DNA from: Leptospira kobayashii
Lineage (GTDB): Bacteria; Spirochaetota; Leptospiria; Leptospirales; Leptospiraceae
Direction: 5' to 3'
DNA: 64,000 nucleotides
Assembly (NCBI RefSeq): GCF_003114835.2
Contig: NZ_AP025028.1
Location: 248,001 to 312,000, forward strand
Of the stretch, positions 26,972 to 36,113 are shown piece by piece. The notes beneath the pieces are model-generated. The model was not told the origin of the DNA. It worked only from the letters and a program-made list of their open reading frames with translations, and ran no database searches. The position numbers and the translations under genes were made by a program. Position 1 is the stretch's first letter. The number at the start of each line of letters is the position of its first letter.

Positions 26972-27041
26972 TTGGTCGTTCCTAAGGAGTGAGTTATTTA
27001 AAATAAGTTAGGGAAGGAATATATTTCGAAGCGCACTGAAA

Positions 27042-27572
27042 TTAAAAAGTTTCTAGATTTCTATAGATCAAAGCCAAAGTGTCCCCTGTAGTGATTCTAT
27101 ATTTTAGTGTGTAGAACAAATCGTTTAAAAATTGAGAAGATCTACTTTTTTGCTCATCAAAATTGATTCTCTTGCGGTTATTAATGGTTCGTTCCTGGTT
27201 TATTCTCGCTATGGCGATATGAAATGCTAATTCTTCATTCAGAAAATTTTGTGTTCGAGTATATCTTTTAATCTGCTCTTTGGCAACAACCGGTTTTAGC
27301 TTGCAAATCCAATATGTTAAATAACCGGCAATTTTGTATTCATTGATATTTTCAATTTCCTCCGGATGAAATTGTTTAATTCTTCTGACATCTAAAATAT
27401 ATCGCAGAGTGGCTTCGGTTGTAATCGGCACGGAGAGAAAAAAAGAATTTTTGAATTCGCTGGTTAGAGTATGATTTTGGCAAAGATCATCCCAGGTAGA
27501 AAAAATAAGATCAAGCCGTTCGGTTGCTTTTTCCAGCTCCTCTTGGGTAAGAATGTCAGTTGGAACTTTCAT
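27042..27572 (-). CDS. Uncharacterised protein, second gene of an accessory pair
   Basis: The 176-residue protein is not recognised. It is charged and mainly alpha-helical, rich in Arg, Asn and Ile, with no signal peptide or membrane segment. The notable parts are a TYWICKLKPVVAKEQIKRYTR segment and a basic RTINNRKRINFDEQKSRSS region that could bind nucleic acid. Its ATG overlaps the end of the upstream small gene by 17 bp and has no good ribosome site, so it is likely translated by coupling. The pair sits between the core genes pyrC and recQ and is more AT-rich than either. Confidence 0.6.
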   Translation of the reverse strand: MKVPTDILTQEELEKATERLDLIFSTWDDLCQNHTLTSEFKNSFFLSVPITTEATLRYILDVRRIKQFHPEEIENINEYKIAGYLTYWICKLKPVVAKEQIKRYTRTQNFLNEELAFHIAIARINQERTINNRKRINFDEQKSRSSQFLNDLFYTLKYRITTGDTLALIYRNLETF

Positions 27573-27747
27573 CCAAAAAGTCCGTAAGTTTGTAATTTGC
27601 TATTGAGTATTTTACTTCTTCTTTCCAGGTATTTGAATTGGAAGAGGATGCGCTATTGTCTAGTCTAACAACGACATCACGTAAATAATCTGGATCAGAA
27701 ATTAACTGTTTAGCAAGTTCTAGGTCTTTTTGAATGCATTCGTTCAT
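27556..27747 (-). CDS. Uncharacterised small protein, first gene of an accessory pair
   Basis: The 63-residue protein is not recognised. It is acidic and helical (IQKDLELAKQLISDPDYLRDVVVRLD, then a Ser/Asn-rich turn, then KEEVKYSIANYKL). A GGAG ribosome site lies 5 bp before the ATG. The small acidic protein encoded first and overlapping a larger basic one is the layout of an antitoxin-toxin or regulator-effector pair, but no family supports this. Confidence 0.55.
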   Translation of the reverse strand: MNECIQKDLELAKQLISDPDYLRDVVVRLDNSASSSNSNTWKEEVKYSIANYKLTDFLDESSN

Positions 27748-27876
27748 GAGAACTCCAAAATTATTATCTCAAACTTAATTGGTAAGTGTAAATTAAAATT
27801 CATTTTAATTCCCCTCTTAGAAGTACAATCAGAAATTAAAATCTTCGTTATAGAGATTATGTCTCTATCCGGAAAT

Positions 27877-29721
27877 TCATCTCCACTTTTCCAAGATTTC
27901 CAGTATTTCGCTTCCAAACTTTTCTACTTTGGCCGGACCGATTCCTTTGGTCGCTTCCAGTTCGGAAAGAGTTCTGGGTTTCCTTTCCGCAATTCGTTTC
28001 AGAACAGGGTTTTGGAAGACCATAAACTTTTTCCATTTGAGCTGGCGGGATTTTCTGTCCCGGTAATTCATCAATTCACGTAATATCTGTGAGTTGACAG
28101 TAGGAGTTTTGGTTTTTTTTACCAGGCTTTCCGAATCGCCTTCTTTCCCAATTCTTTTCTTTACGGGAGAAAATTGGGGAAGGTAGAGTTTCGGGTATTT
28201 GGAGCCTGCGACCAGGATTTTCCTTTGTTCCGTCCAGGATTCCAATTTGGCTATGATTGCTTCTTCCGGGATATGTTTTAGTTTTGCGTGGAACGGGTTT
28301 CTTTCCATTCGGTAACGAAGTACATCTTTCGTGGTTTTACCGGCTAACGTTTTTGCTATGATGGTTTTTCCGAAGACTCCGGGATGTTCCGCTAAAAAAT
28401 TCAGAATCCATTCCTCTTCATTCGGGTCGAATTCGTAGGTCCGTTTCTCTTCTTTTTTGCGTTGTTTGATTTCTTCCGCATGCAAAAAGTCCTTTCTGTC
28501 TTTTCCGTTTGTCGAATGGGAACAAATATCACAGGATCCGCAAGGTTCGATCGACTCTCCGAAATATTCGCAAAGTTGAACCTGTCTGCATTTTTCCTGA
28601 TTGGCATAATCCTTGATATGTTTGAGTAAACTATCTCCTCCTTTGAAATTGCTTTCTTTGGAGATCATAAAGGCTTGGGTGGCAACGTCCGCGTTTTTAT
28701 AAAACAATACACAGTCGGCCGGTTTGTTATCCCTTCCTGCCCGGCCTGCTTCCTGGTAGTAGGCTTCGAGAGAAGCCGGAACTTGGTAATGAACCACCAA
28801 ACGTACGTCAGGTTGATCCATCCCCATTCCGAATGCGTTTGTCGCAACAAGGATGGGAACTTTTCCTCCTGTGTAAGCATTTTGAGTTCTTTCCCGGATT
28901 CCGTCCGTACGTCCCGCGTGGTACTTCCCCGCAGTGAACCCGAAGTCTTTTAGCAATTCAAACACTTCGTCCGTTTTTTTACGGGTGGCGCAGTAAACGA
29001 TTGTACGTCCTGCAAATTTTTTATCATCCTTCCAAGGTTCCAAAAGTTCAAAAAGACGATCTGCCTTATCACGTTCCGTATTCGGATATTCCACGGAAAA
29101 TTTAAGATTGGGACGAAAGAAAGTGGAAAGTACCATTTTGGGAAATTTCATTCCCAGGGCGGCTTGTACATCGGTTCTTACTTTTTCAGTTGCAGTCGCA
29201 GTAAGCGCCAAAATAGGAAAGTTAGGTGAAGGGTGCCTTTCTCTTAAAAAATGAAGCTGTCTGTACTCGGGACGGAAGTCATGTCCCCATTGAGAAACAC
29301 AATGTGCTTCATCTACAACGAGAGAAAATAAATTCATTTCTTTGAATACTTTTAGAAAACTCGGGGAGAGCGCTCTCTCGGGGGAAATCAGAAGAACACG
29401 CAAAGATCCGTTTACCGCCTGTGCTATCGTTTTCATCTGCACCAATTCGTCTTGCGTGGAATTGCAAAATGCGGCCGGTATTCCTTTGGAGAGGAGGCTC
29501 TCCGTCTGGTCTTTCATAAGTGCGATCAAAGGAGAAATAACAAGAGTTAGTTTGTCTTTTTGGAGACTTGCCGGCAATTGGTAGATAAGGGATTTGCCCG
29601 CTCCCGTAGGAAGAATGGCAAGAGTATCATTGCCGGCAAGAACGGATTCGATCGCTTCCTTTTGACCGGAGCGAAACTGGCTGAAGCCAAATTGAGAATG
29701 AAGTGAAGTTAAAAGATCCAA
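27877..29721 (-). CDS. recQ: ATP-dependent DNA helicase RecQ
   Basis: The 614 residues carry the RecQ helicase set: FRSGQKEAI (motif 0), ILPTGAGKSLIYQLP (Walker A), VVDEAHCVSQWGHDFRPEY (DEAH and aromatic loop), ALTATATE, and QEAGRAGRD (motif VI). A zinc module with Cys residues (CRQVQLCEYFGE, CGSCDIC) follows, then a winged helix, and an HRDC domain closes the protein (residues about 535-614). It unwinds DNA in recombination and repair. The start used is TTG at 29721; no ATG fits the RecQ N-terminus, and no strong ribosome site is visible. Confidence 0.95.
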   Translation of the reverse strand: MDLLTSLHSQFGFSQFRSGQKEAIESVLAGNDTLAILPTGAGKSLIYQLPASLQKDKLTLVISPLIALMKDQTESLLSKGIPAAFCNSTQDELVQMKTIAQAVNGSLRVLLISPERALSPSFLKVFKEMNLFSLVVDEAHCVSQWGHDFRPEYRQLHFLRERHPSPNFPILALTATATEKVRTDVQAALGMKFPKMVLSTFFRPNLKFSVEYPNTERDKADRLFELLEPWKDDKKFAGRTIVYCATRKKTDEVFELLKDFGFTAGKYHAGRTDGIRERTQNAYTGGKVPILVATNAFGMGMDQPDVRLVVHYQVPASLEAYYQEAGRAGRDNKPADCVLFYKNADVATQAFMISKESNFKGGDSLLKHIKDYANQEKCRQVQLCEYFGESIEPCGSCDICSHSTNGKDRKDFLHAEEIKQRKKEEKRTYEFDPNEEEWILNFLAEHPGVFGKTIIAKTLAGKTTKDVLRYRMERNPFHAKLKHIPEEAIIAKLESWTEQRKILVAGSKYPKLYLPQFSPVKKRIGKEGDSESLVKKTKTPTVNSQILRELMNYRDRKSRQLKWKKFMVFQNPVLKRIAERKPRTLSELEATKGIGPAKVEKFGSEILEILEKWR

Positions 29722-29902
29722 ACAGGGAATAGGATAAATCCAAACTGATTTCGGTCAACACCTAAACGGATAAGTAGGATGTTCGGGAAACGGTCCGGCG
29801 GAACCGGAAAGTATCAACAGCAAAAAGCAAATGAGATTCTAAAAATCAGGGGTTTTTTCACTTTAATAATTCCATCCCGTCTGAAACTTGTAATAACCAT
29901 TC

Positions 29903-31438
29903 ATGCTTTTTAATACTTTTGTATTCGTTCTATTCTTTATAGCAGTTTATGCGGTATTTCTCGTTTTCGGATACTTTGCCAAAGATCGTCCTTGGGCACT
30001 TCGTGCGCAAAATCTATGGCTACTTGCCGCATCCTATTTTTTTTACGGATGGTGGGAATGGTTTTTTCTCACTCTGATCTTTACCAGTACTTTCATCGAC
30101 TACTTCGCTGCGCTTGGAATTCAACGTTCCAAATCCGTCACAGGCAAAAAACTTTTTTTAGCATTCTCCGTCGTAGCGAACCTAGGGCTTTTGTTTACGA
30201 TGAAGTATTTCGACTTTTTTACTTCCAGTTTTGTATCGTCATATAATGCGTTAGTTGGTATTTGGGGAGGAAATCCTCTTTCCTTCAGTTCCATCATGGT
30301 ATTGCAAAACTTTGTTCTACCAGTGGGAATCAGCTTCTATACTTTCCAAACCATGTCTTATACAATTGATGTGTATCGTGGTCAAATCGAACCCGAAAAA
30401 GATTTTTTTGATTTCGCACTTTTCGTAAATTATTTTCCCCAACTGGTGGCGGGTCCGATCGAAAGAGCCGTCGACTTACTACCTCAATTGAAAAAGCCCA
30501 AGTTTCCTACTTTGGATGTACTTCCCTTGGCAGCTTGGGATATCCTTTTGGGTTATTTTATGAAGGTCTATGTTGCGGACAATCTTGCAATGTACATCGA
30601 CCAGGTATTTCTCGGCGGCAAGGGACTCTATCTTGCAAATCCGGGACTCATTACAACTGTCGACGGAAGTCAGATCTTCGTTGCTTGTCTCGGTTTACTG
30701 ATGCAAGTCTATTGCGACTTTGCGGGTTATTCTTTCATTGCGCTCGGCACTTCCCGCCTACTTGGTGTTACATTGACAGTCAATTTTGAAACTCCCGAGT
30801 ATTCCCGTAACCCGATCGAATTTTGGAACAGATGGCATGTAACATTGAATCGTTGGTTCCGGGATTATATTTATATTTCTCTCGGGGGAAGCCGTTTTGG
30901 AAAATTCAAACAACTTAGAAACCTGTTTATCATCTTTGTAGTCTCCGGATTTTGGCATGGAGCCAATTGGACATTTGTCACTTGGGGAACCATGCAAGGG
31001 GTTTATACCGTAGTTTATCTGGCTTTTTTCGCTCCTAAAAAGAAGGAAGAAGAAACGGATAACAAAATTACATTCAAATCCTTCCTATCCGGTACTGCGT
31101 CCCGTATATTGATTTATGTATTGGTCGCAGTCAGCGGAGTTGCATTTCGAAGTTACGACGGAAGTATGATGTTGCTTTATTTTCAAAAGGTATTTTGCTT
31201 TTGGGATTGGAGCCTTGCTCCTACCAACGGGGTGAAATCTTCCTGGATCTTATTCCAAGAGATGTTGAAAATCACTCTTCCTCTTTTTATTTTGGATGGA
31301 ATTACTTATTTCAAAAAAGACAGATACTGGTTTTATAATTATCATTATCTCATACAGGCATTTATCTTCTGCGTAGTCGGATTTTTGATTCTGACCAAAG
31401 GTATTTTTGGAAAAGAGGTGATCTACTTTGCGTTCTAA
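29903..31438 (+). CDS. MBOAT-family O-acyltransferase (AlgI-like)
   Basis: The 511 residues form a polytopic inner-membrane protein with about 10-12 membrane helices. The MBOAT signature includes NYFPQLVAGPIERA, FWNRWHVTLNRWFRDYIYI and SGFWHGANWTFVTWG, which holds the catalytic His near residue 351. These enzymes, such as AlgI and DltB, move acyl groups across the membrane to extracellular glycans or polymers. Its stop overlaps the start of the SGNH-like gene by 11 bp, the same pairing as AlgI with AlgJ/AlgX-like partners. The acceptor is unknown; lipopolysaccharide or another surface glycan is a guess. Confidence 0.92.
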   Translation: MLFNTFVFVLFFIAVYAVFLVFGYFAKDRPWALRAQNLWLLAASYFFYGWWEWFFLTLIFTSTFIDYFAALGIQRSKSVTGKKLFLAFSVVANLGLLFTMKYFDFFTSSFVSSYNALVGIWGGNPLSFSSIMVLQNFVLPVGISFYTFQTMSYTIDVYRGQIEPEKDFFDFALFVNYFPQLVAGPIERAVDLLPQLKKPKFPTLDVLPLAAWDILLGYFMKVYVADNLAMYIDQVFLGGKGLYLANPGLITTVDGSQIFVACLGLLMQVYCDFAGYSFIALGTSRLLGVTLTVNFETPEYSRNPIEFWNRWHVTLNRWFRDYIYISLGGSRFGKFKQLRNLFIIFVVSGFWHGANWTFVTWGTMQGVYTVVYLAFFAPKKKEEETDNKITFKSFLSGTASRILIYVLVAVSGVAFRSYDGSMMLLYFQKVFCFWDWSLAPTNGVKSSWILFQEMLKITLPLFILDGITYFKKDRYWFYNYHYLIQAFIFCVVGFLILTKGIFGKEVIYFAF

Positions 31439-32705
31439 ATTTATCGGAATTCTATTCGCATTATCTTTTTTCGCAATACTCGAAATCGTTGTTCGATTAA
31501 CGGATGTTTATTATTTCGAACAGCCCGAGATTTTTTTCGTAAACCTGAAGAAAAACTACGTGGAATCGGGCAAAGCCGATGCCGATATCGTTGTGTTAGG
31601 TGATTCCCGTTCCATGGCTTTGGAGGGATATTCTCCTAAAAATGACAAGGAATTCTCCGTGTACAACCACAGCCTCCCCGCAATGGGACCGAAGTACTAT
31701 CGATTCTTTTTGGATAAATACCTGAAAGCGGGAAACAAAAAACCGAAAATGGTTCTGTTTGCCGCTTCACCTAAACTCTATTCGTCGGGGTACGGGCCTC
31801 CTCTTTACGATCCCAGCGGAAAAGTAGTCACTTCAAACGAAAGTATATCCCAATATATAGCCAGAAGATGGAGGGAAGGTTGGGAAAAAAATATCTTCCA
31901 ATCTCCTAAAAAAGAAAATATCATCCGTTACGGCGGGAAACAGGATGATGCGGATCAAATTCTATGGGAATTTTTCGGACATAGATACCTTCACCAGTTT
32001 TCCATTTCCGAACTTTGGAATCAATACGAAGGTGTGGAAAGATTATTCATCATTTCCAAGGCGATTCCTCTTCTTTACCAATCCTATCGTTTTCACGGAG
32101 GAATTCGAAACCTGATCAGTTCTTCTCATTGGAAACTTTCCAAGGACTATCTCACCAAATCAAAGTTTTGTGAGGATTGCAAAAACGTGGAAGTAGGACT
32201 TTGTATGCCTCCTCATTCCCAAAGAGAAGACAATTTGATCATCCAAGATCAAATCGACCGTCATTTGGGTAAGTATAATATTTCCAATCGTGTGAATCCC
32301 CAGCTTGTAGCCTTGGCCAGAATCCAGGCAAAAGAAGAAGTTAAAAATATTTCACATAACACGGATATTTCGAGTTTTGAAAAACCGGATTATCTGGTTT
32401 TGGAAGAACTGATTGCTTACACGAAAGAAAAAGGAATCAGGTTCGGTTTTGTATATATGCCATGGATCCGGGAAAGAGAAAATGTTCCCGAGGTTCAGTA
32501 CAAATTAGGCGAGCTCCGTAAATTTTTAAAAACTCATCCGGAAGTGGGATCTTTCTTTTTTCCCGATTCGGGTTATCCTATCGATTTTTTTGTGGATAAT
32601 ATCCATTATGATTGCAGGGGAGAGACCAGAGTGAATGAGGAATTTCATAATTTGATTTTACCTGAAGTCTTTCGTTTTTTGCAAAATAGAGAAAAATCCA
32701 ATTGA
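31428..32705 (+). CDS. DUF1574 SGNH-like protein, partner of the MBOAT acyltransferase
   Basis: The 425-residue protein starts with a membrane anchor (about 5-22, IGILFALSFFAILEIVVRLT). It then has an SGNH-hydrolase-like start, IVVLGDSRSMALEG, and a late DNIHYDCRGETRVNEEF, which could supply the Asp/His pair. The family is DUF1574, expanded in Leptospira. With the MBOAT protein it probably completes O-acylation of an exported glycan: the MBOAT protein moves the acyl group across the membrane and this protein attaches it. This is inferred from the alginate and DltD systems. Coupled translation through the 11-bp overlap supports a shared job. Confidence 0.85.
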   Translation: MRSKFIGILFALSFFAILEIVVRLTDVYYFEQPEIFFVNLKKNYVESGKADADIVVLGDSRSMALEGYSPKNDKEFSVYNHSLPAMGPKYYRFFLDKYLKAGNKKPKMVLFAASPKLYSSGYGPPLYDPSGKVVTSNESISQYIARRWREGWEKNIFQSPKKENIIRYGGKQDDADQILWEFFGHRYLHQFSISELWNQYEGVERLFIISKAIPLLYQSYRFHGGIRNLISSSHWKLSKDYLTKSKFCEDCKNVEVGLCMPPHSQREDNLIIQDQIDRHLGKYNISNRVNPQLVALARIQAKEEVKNISHNTDISSFEKPDYLVLEELIAYTKEKGIRFGFVYMPWIRERENVPEVQYKLGELRKFLKTHPEVGSFFFPDSGYPIDFFVDNIHYDCRGETRVNEEFHNLILPEVFRFLQNREKSN

Positions 32706-32765
32706 TTTCCCTTTTATAGACCTTCTAATTGAAAGACTCAAATGAAACTGAGAGGAATCCCATTC

Positions 32766-34493
32766 ATGTTCTCTTTTAGAAGTATTCTTTCATCCCTATT
32801 GATAGGGTTTTTGCTCGTCACTTCCCTTTCCGCACAAAATCGGTACGGACTTTTCATCGGAAGCAATTACAAGGGCAATACCGCGAAGATCCCCGAGTTA
32901 GGCCTTTGTGAAGCGGATGCTACATTCCTTCGAGACAAGATCCAAAAAAAAGGAAATTTCAAAGATATCAAAGTTCTATTGGGCCAGATGGTGACCAGAG
33001 ACAATATCAAAAATGCGATTTCCACCTTAGGAAAACAAGCGGGCAAAAATGATTCTGTAATCATCTATTTCTCCGGTCACGGTATGTATCAGAAAGATGC
33101 AAAAGCCAAGAACGGAATGCGTAATTATCTGATTTGTTATGATCGTCCCCATGTTTCGGATGAAGAACTCAATGAATTTTTAAGCGATATCAAATCTCCC
33201 AAAACGGTTCTTGTGATGGACTGTTGTTATTCGGGAGGAATTGCCAAAAAAGGAAAAAATACACGAGGTGCTTCGGATGTACCGATTGCACAAGGCAACG
33301 ACGGAGTGGTGCGCCAGAATCCGGAAGATTATTTTTTCCAAGACAAGGCTGTAATTTCTTCTTCCGATTCGGATGAAACTTCCATCGAAGTGGGCGGATC
33401 GATCAACCATGGTATTTTTACATACAACCTGGGATTGGCTTTGGACAAAGCTGACTTGAACAATGACTCCGTGGTCACTGCACTCGAAGCCTTCTTTGTT
33501 GCAAAAGACGATACTGTCAAAATGGCAAAACAGTTCAATCACCAACAAAACCCGCAAGTATCCGGGAATGCAGCAGGGATTTTTCTAACCGGTTCTCCCA
33601 AACCGCAAGATCCTCCTCCGCCTCCACCGAATATTGTGATCAACGAGCCGATCAAACCTCCTGAAACAAACAATACGAATAACAACACTACAAATACGAA
33701 CAACAACCAAACACCGGTTACTCCGGAACCGGAAACAGTTCCTGCGAATGACACTACGGTTCCTATTCCTCCGATCGTAGAAGTAGAACCTCCTGTTGTA
33801 CCTTCGATCACGACGGGGGATATATTGATTCGGACTTCCATCATCAAAGACAAATCTTACGGAGGTGTGGCTTCAAAGTCCCCTTACGATTTGTTGAACA
33901 AACAAGGCAAACTCAGTTCTTCCAAAGGAACTGCCGAAGACAAACTGAGAAAGATAAAGGTGCTTGTGGATGACCAAGAATACAAATCCACAGTCACTAC
34001 GGAAAAATCCAAAATTTGGGGAGCAATCACGAAAAACGGAACTTTGGTTCCGGGAGATATTTATAATATCAAAATCGAAAAACTTCCTGCCGGAGTACAT
34101 CAGATTGAAGTGAGAGCGGACAATTACCCGATTTACAAGACCGCGGCGGCAGTGATTCCCAAACAAACTACAAATGTAGATGTGATCAATTCGATGGACG
34201 GATATGGTGCCATCCAAGGAAGAGTTTTTTACAAAACCCTGGACAACCCGATTGAAAAGCATCCTATCTATATGCCGACTGTAGTAGCTACCAACCAAAT
34301 CTTCAAAGTAACGACTGACAAAGACGGATATTTCTGGTTTACCAATTTGAAACCGGGTAAATACGAAATCAGAGCTAGCTTTATGGAAGAAATGAAGTTG
34401 GAAAACTCGGAGATCATTGTGACCCCCGGGGAAGTAACAAAAGTAGATATCATTCTCAACAAAAAGCTGAGCTACACTAAGACAAAGTATTAG
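32766..34493 (+). CDS. Secreted caspase-like (C14/metacaspase) protein
   Basis: The frame opens at 32742, but a GAGAGGA site before the ATG at 32766 and the signal peptide favour that start (575 residues). The signal peptide is MFSFRSILSSLLIGFLLVTS followed by SLSAQ. The caspase fold (about 25-260) has catalytic His in YFSGHGMYQ and Cys in DCCYSGG, both intact. A Pro/Asn/Thr-rich linker (about 280-350) includes PPPPPN and runs of NNT. The C-terminus has a PEGA-like part and a carboxypeptidase regulatory-like domain (GRVFYKT, FTNLKPGKYEIRASF). It is exported, so an intracellular death role is unlikely. Substrate and location are unknown. Confidence 0.88.
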   Translation: MFSFRSILSSLLIGFLLVTSLSAQNRYGLFIGSNYKGNTAKIPELGLCEADATFLRDKIQKKGNFKDIKVLLGQMVTRDNIKNAISTLGKQAGKNDSVIIYFSGHGMYQKDAKAKNGMRNYLICYDRPHVSDEELNEFLSDIKSPKTVLVMDCCYSGGIAKKGKNTRGASDVPIAQGNDGVVRQNPEDYFFQDKAVISSSDSDETSIEVGGSINHGIFTYNLGLALDKADLNNDSVVTALEAFFVAKDDTVKMAKQFNHQQNPQVSGNAAGIFLTGSPKPQDPPPPPPNIVINEPIKPPETNNTNNNTTNTNNNQTPVTPEPETVPANDTTVPIPPIVEVEPPVVPSITTGDILIRTSIIKDKSYGGVASKSPYDLLNKQGKLSSSKGTAEDKLRKIKVLVDDQEYKSTVTTEKSKIWGAITKNGTLVPGDIYNIKIEKLPAGVHQIEVRADNYPIYKTAAAVIPKQTTNVDVINSMDGYGAIQGRVFYKTLDNPIEKHPIYMPTVVATNQIFKVTTDKDGYFWFTNLKPGKYEIRASFMEEMKLENSEIIVTPGEVTKVDIILNKKLSYTKTKY

Positions 34494-34529
34494 ATCTTAA
34501 GGCATAGAGCTTCCTTTCTGACTTTAGAT

Positions 34530-34576
34530 AAGCCAATCGCGTAACCATTCCTGGGTTTCGTGGTTGGCTTTTTTTA
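34530..34576 (+). terminator. Rho-independent terminator after the caspase-like gene
   Basis: AAGCCAA and TTGGCTT form a 7-bp stem closing a longer loop that includes an inner AACCA/TGGTT option, followed by a T run. The next 297 bp, up to the ATG at 34874, hold no gene. This stretch is about 75% A+T and near its end carries a GGGATCTC/GAGGTTCCC imperfect hairpin, 15-40 bp before the start codon of the next gene. Confidence 0.7.
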
Positions 34577-34873
34577 TAAAAATTCACAAATGAAAAAGAC
34601 CTTAATTTTCTATAAAGATAGAAGAGAAACAGAACTTTGTGCTTAAATTTTCTTAATATACTCGTTCTTATGTCGCAAATGATTAATTTTAATCCAAATT
34701 AGATTAAAATTTGCACTTTTTTCTTAAATTTTTAATGAAAAAGGGCATTTGAGCAGGATTTTTGATTTTTCGAGATTGAAATTAATCGGGCATTTTTGTT
34801 TAATAGAGTCATATAAAACACAAAGAGGGATCTCCTAAAGAGGTTCCCTACTCTAGAGAGGAGTAAAAAGACT

Positions 34874-35239
34874 ATGAAACTAACAAAAATAATCGCAACA
34901 GGGGTTCTAGGATTTGGTTTAGCAACTGCTAATCTTTACGCACTAGATACAAACGAAAGACTTGAACTATTGGAAAATGCTGTGATCGAACAAGCATCCA
35001 CTCCAGCACAAAAGTCTGCCGTTTCGGAATACCTTGCGAACGTGGCTAAAGAAAAAACCGAACTTGCACAAGCTCTTCGTGACAGAGCTCGAGTTTCTCA
35101 CGGTGGGAAAATCATTTCTCAGATCAATGAACAAAAAGAATTGATCAGACGCGCAGAAGCTCTCGAAAGAGAAGCTCAAAAATACAAAAAAGTATCTATG
35201 AGTTTCGCAGAAGCGGGAAAGCAAGTCGCTAGCAACTAA
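34874..35239 (+). CDS. Small exported helical protein of unknown function
   Basis: The 121 residues start with a clear signal peptide (MKLTKIIATGVLGFGLATAN ending near LYA). The mature part is about 98 residues of amphipathic helix with heptad spacing (ALRDRARVSHGGKIISQINE and RRAEALEREAQKYKK), so a periplasmic coiled-coil protein is likely. The ribosome site GAGAGGAG is strong, a long AT-rich leader precedes it, and a terminator follows 29 bp after the stop. The gene is thus a single-gene transcript that is probably highly expressed. It is not recognised as a known family. Confidence 0.75.
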   Translation: MKLTKIIATGVLGFGLATANLYALDTNERLELLENAVIEQASTPAQKSAVSEYLANVAKEKTELAQALRDRARVSHGGKIISQINEQKELIRRAEALEREAQKYKKVSMSFAEAGKQVASN

Positions 35240-35267
35240 TCCCAAGCATTCAGCTTTACGGTTGCAA

Positions 35268-35296
35268 AAGGTCAGACAAATGTCTGGCCTTTTTTT
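35268..35296 (+). terminator. Rho-independent terminator
   Basis: AGGTCAGACA and TGTCTGGCCT pair over 10 bp with one G-T pair and an AA loop, followed by seven T residues. It closes the transcript of the small exported protein and separates it from ftsQ. Confidence 0.88.
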
Positions 35297-35353
35297 ATAT
35301 CCTCCCTTTTTCCCAATCGACAGGCTATAAAAGGATTTCTAAACCATCATATG

Positions 35354-35362
35354 TGACATAAT
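35354..35362 (+). promoter_or_regulatory. Extended -10 of ftsQ, leaderless layout
   Basis: TGACATAAT is an extended -10 (TG, one base, CATAAT at 35357-35362). The ATG of ftsQ follows after exactly 6 nt, and there is no ribosome site. The -35 region is weak. An mRNA starting at the A of the ATG is predicted. Confidence 0.5.
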
Positions 35363-35368
35363 CAATAT

Positions 35369-36112
35369 ATGGTTGACAGTACCCCGGAAAACTCAGAAAA
35401 AAGACCAAACCGAAAGTATATGGTACCATTGGCGTTATTTGTCTCTGGTGTAATTGCTTTGGCATTGATCCTTCATTGGGTAAAGAGCCCGAAGCCCATT
35501 CAAAAATTGGTTTTTGAAGGTTTGGAAGTTTTGAAACCCGCCGATCTAATGGGTTTTTTGGAAGTAGATCCGGAAAAAATAGATCCTGAGATGGTCGGCT
35601 GGAAGGATTGGGAAAAAAAACTTTTAACTCACCCTAGGATTCGAAAAGTTCGGGTTTCTCGGGATAGGGAAGGTTTTCTTGTAATCACCTTACAAGAGAA
35701 AGTTGCAGAGTTCGGTGTTCATGTGGGAGATATGTTATACGAGATTGACGAAAACCGTGAAATTATTTCACAAAACCAAGTTCTTGCGGAAAACCTGATT
35801 GTTTTGTCGGGTAATTTTCCTGTGACTGGGAATGTGGTTCAAGGTACTCAAATTGAAGATATAACAAAAGAAATGCGAAAAACCATACTTAGTTATCCTG
35901 CTCTTCGGACAAGAATCTCCGAAGTAACTTTGGAAGATGACGGTGATGTTGTTGTTTATTTAAAATCTCCTTTTCGGGCAAGAGTATTTATTGGAGATAA
36001 ACTGGATTTTTATTCGATGCGTAAATTATACGCCTCTCTTGCTTATTTAGAAACTGAAAATATAAAAGCTTCCACAATTGATTTAAGGGGAGAAGACGCA
36101 GTCTATCACTGA
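35369..36112 (+). CDS. ftsQ: Cell division protein FtsQ/DivIB
   Basis: The 247-residue protein has one N-terminal membrane helix (about 17-37, [20 protein letters not shown]), then a POTRA domain starting [11 protein letters not shown], and a beta domain with [22 protein letters not shown] and ATLDLRG-like [13 protein letters not shown] at the end. FtsQ links early and late divisome proteins in the periplasm. It comes directly before ftsA (1 bp gap), the usual ftsQAZ order. Sequence identity in this family is low, so the call leans on domain order and position. Confidence 0.9.
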   Translation: MVDSTPENSEKRPNRKYMVPLALFVSGVIALALILHWVKSPKPIQKLVFEGLEVLKPADLMGFLEVDPEKIDPEMVGWKDWEKKLLTHPRIRKVRVSRDREGFLVITLQEKVAEFGVHVGDMLYEIDENREIISQNQVLAENLIVLSGNFPVTGNVVQGTQIEDITKEMRKTILSYPALRTRISEVTLEDDGDVVVYLKSPFRARVFIGDKLDFYSMRKLYASLAYLETENIKASTIDLRGEDAVYH

Positions 36113-36113
36113 T

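Noticed and set aside
33720..33810. CRISPR-like repeats in the caspase gene linker
   Set aside because: The Pro/Thr/Asn-rich codons give weak periodicity only, with no equal repeats or spacers.
33180..34298. Long minus-strand frames inside the caspase-like gene
   Set aside because: They are shadow frames of a strongly coding plus-strand gene, with no start signals or motifs.
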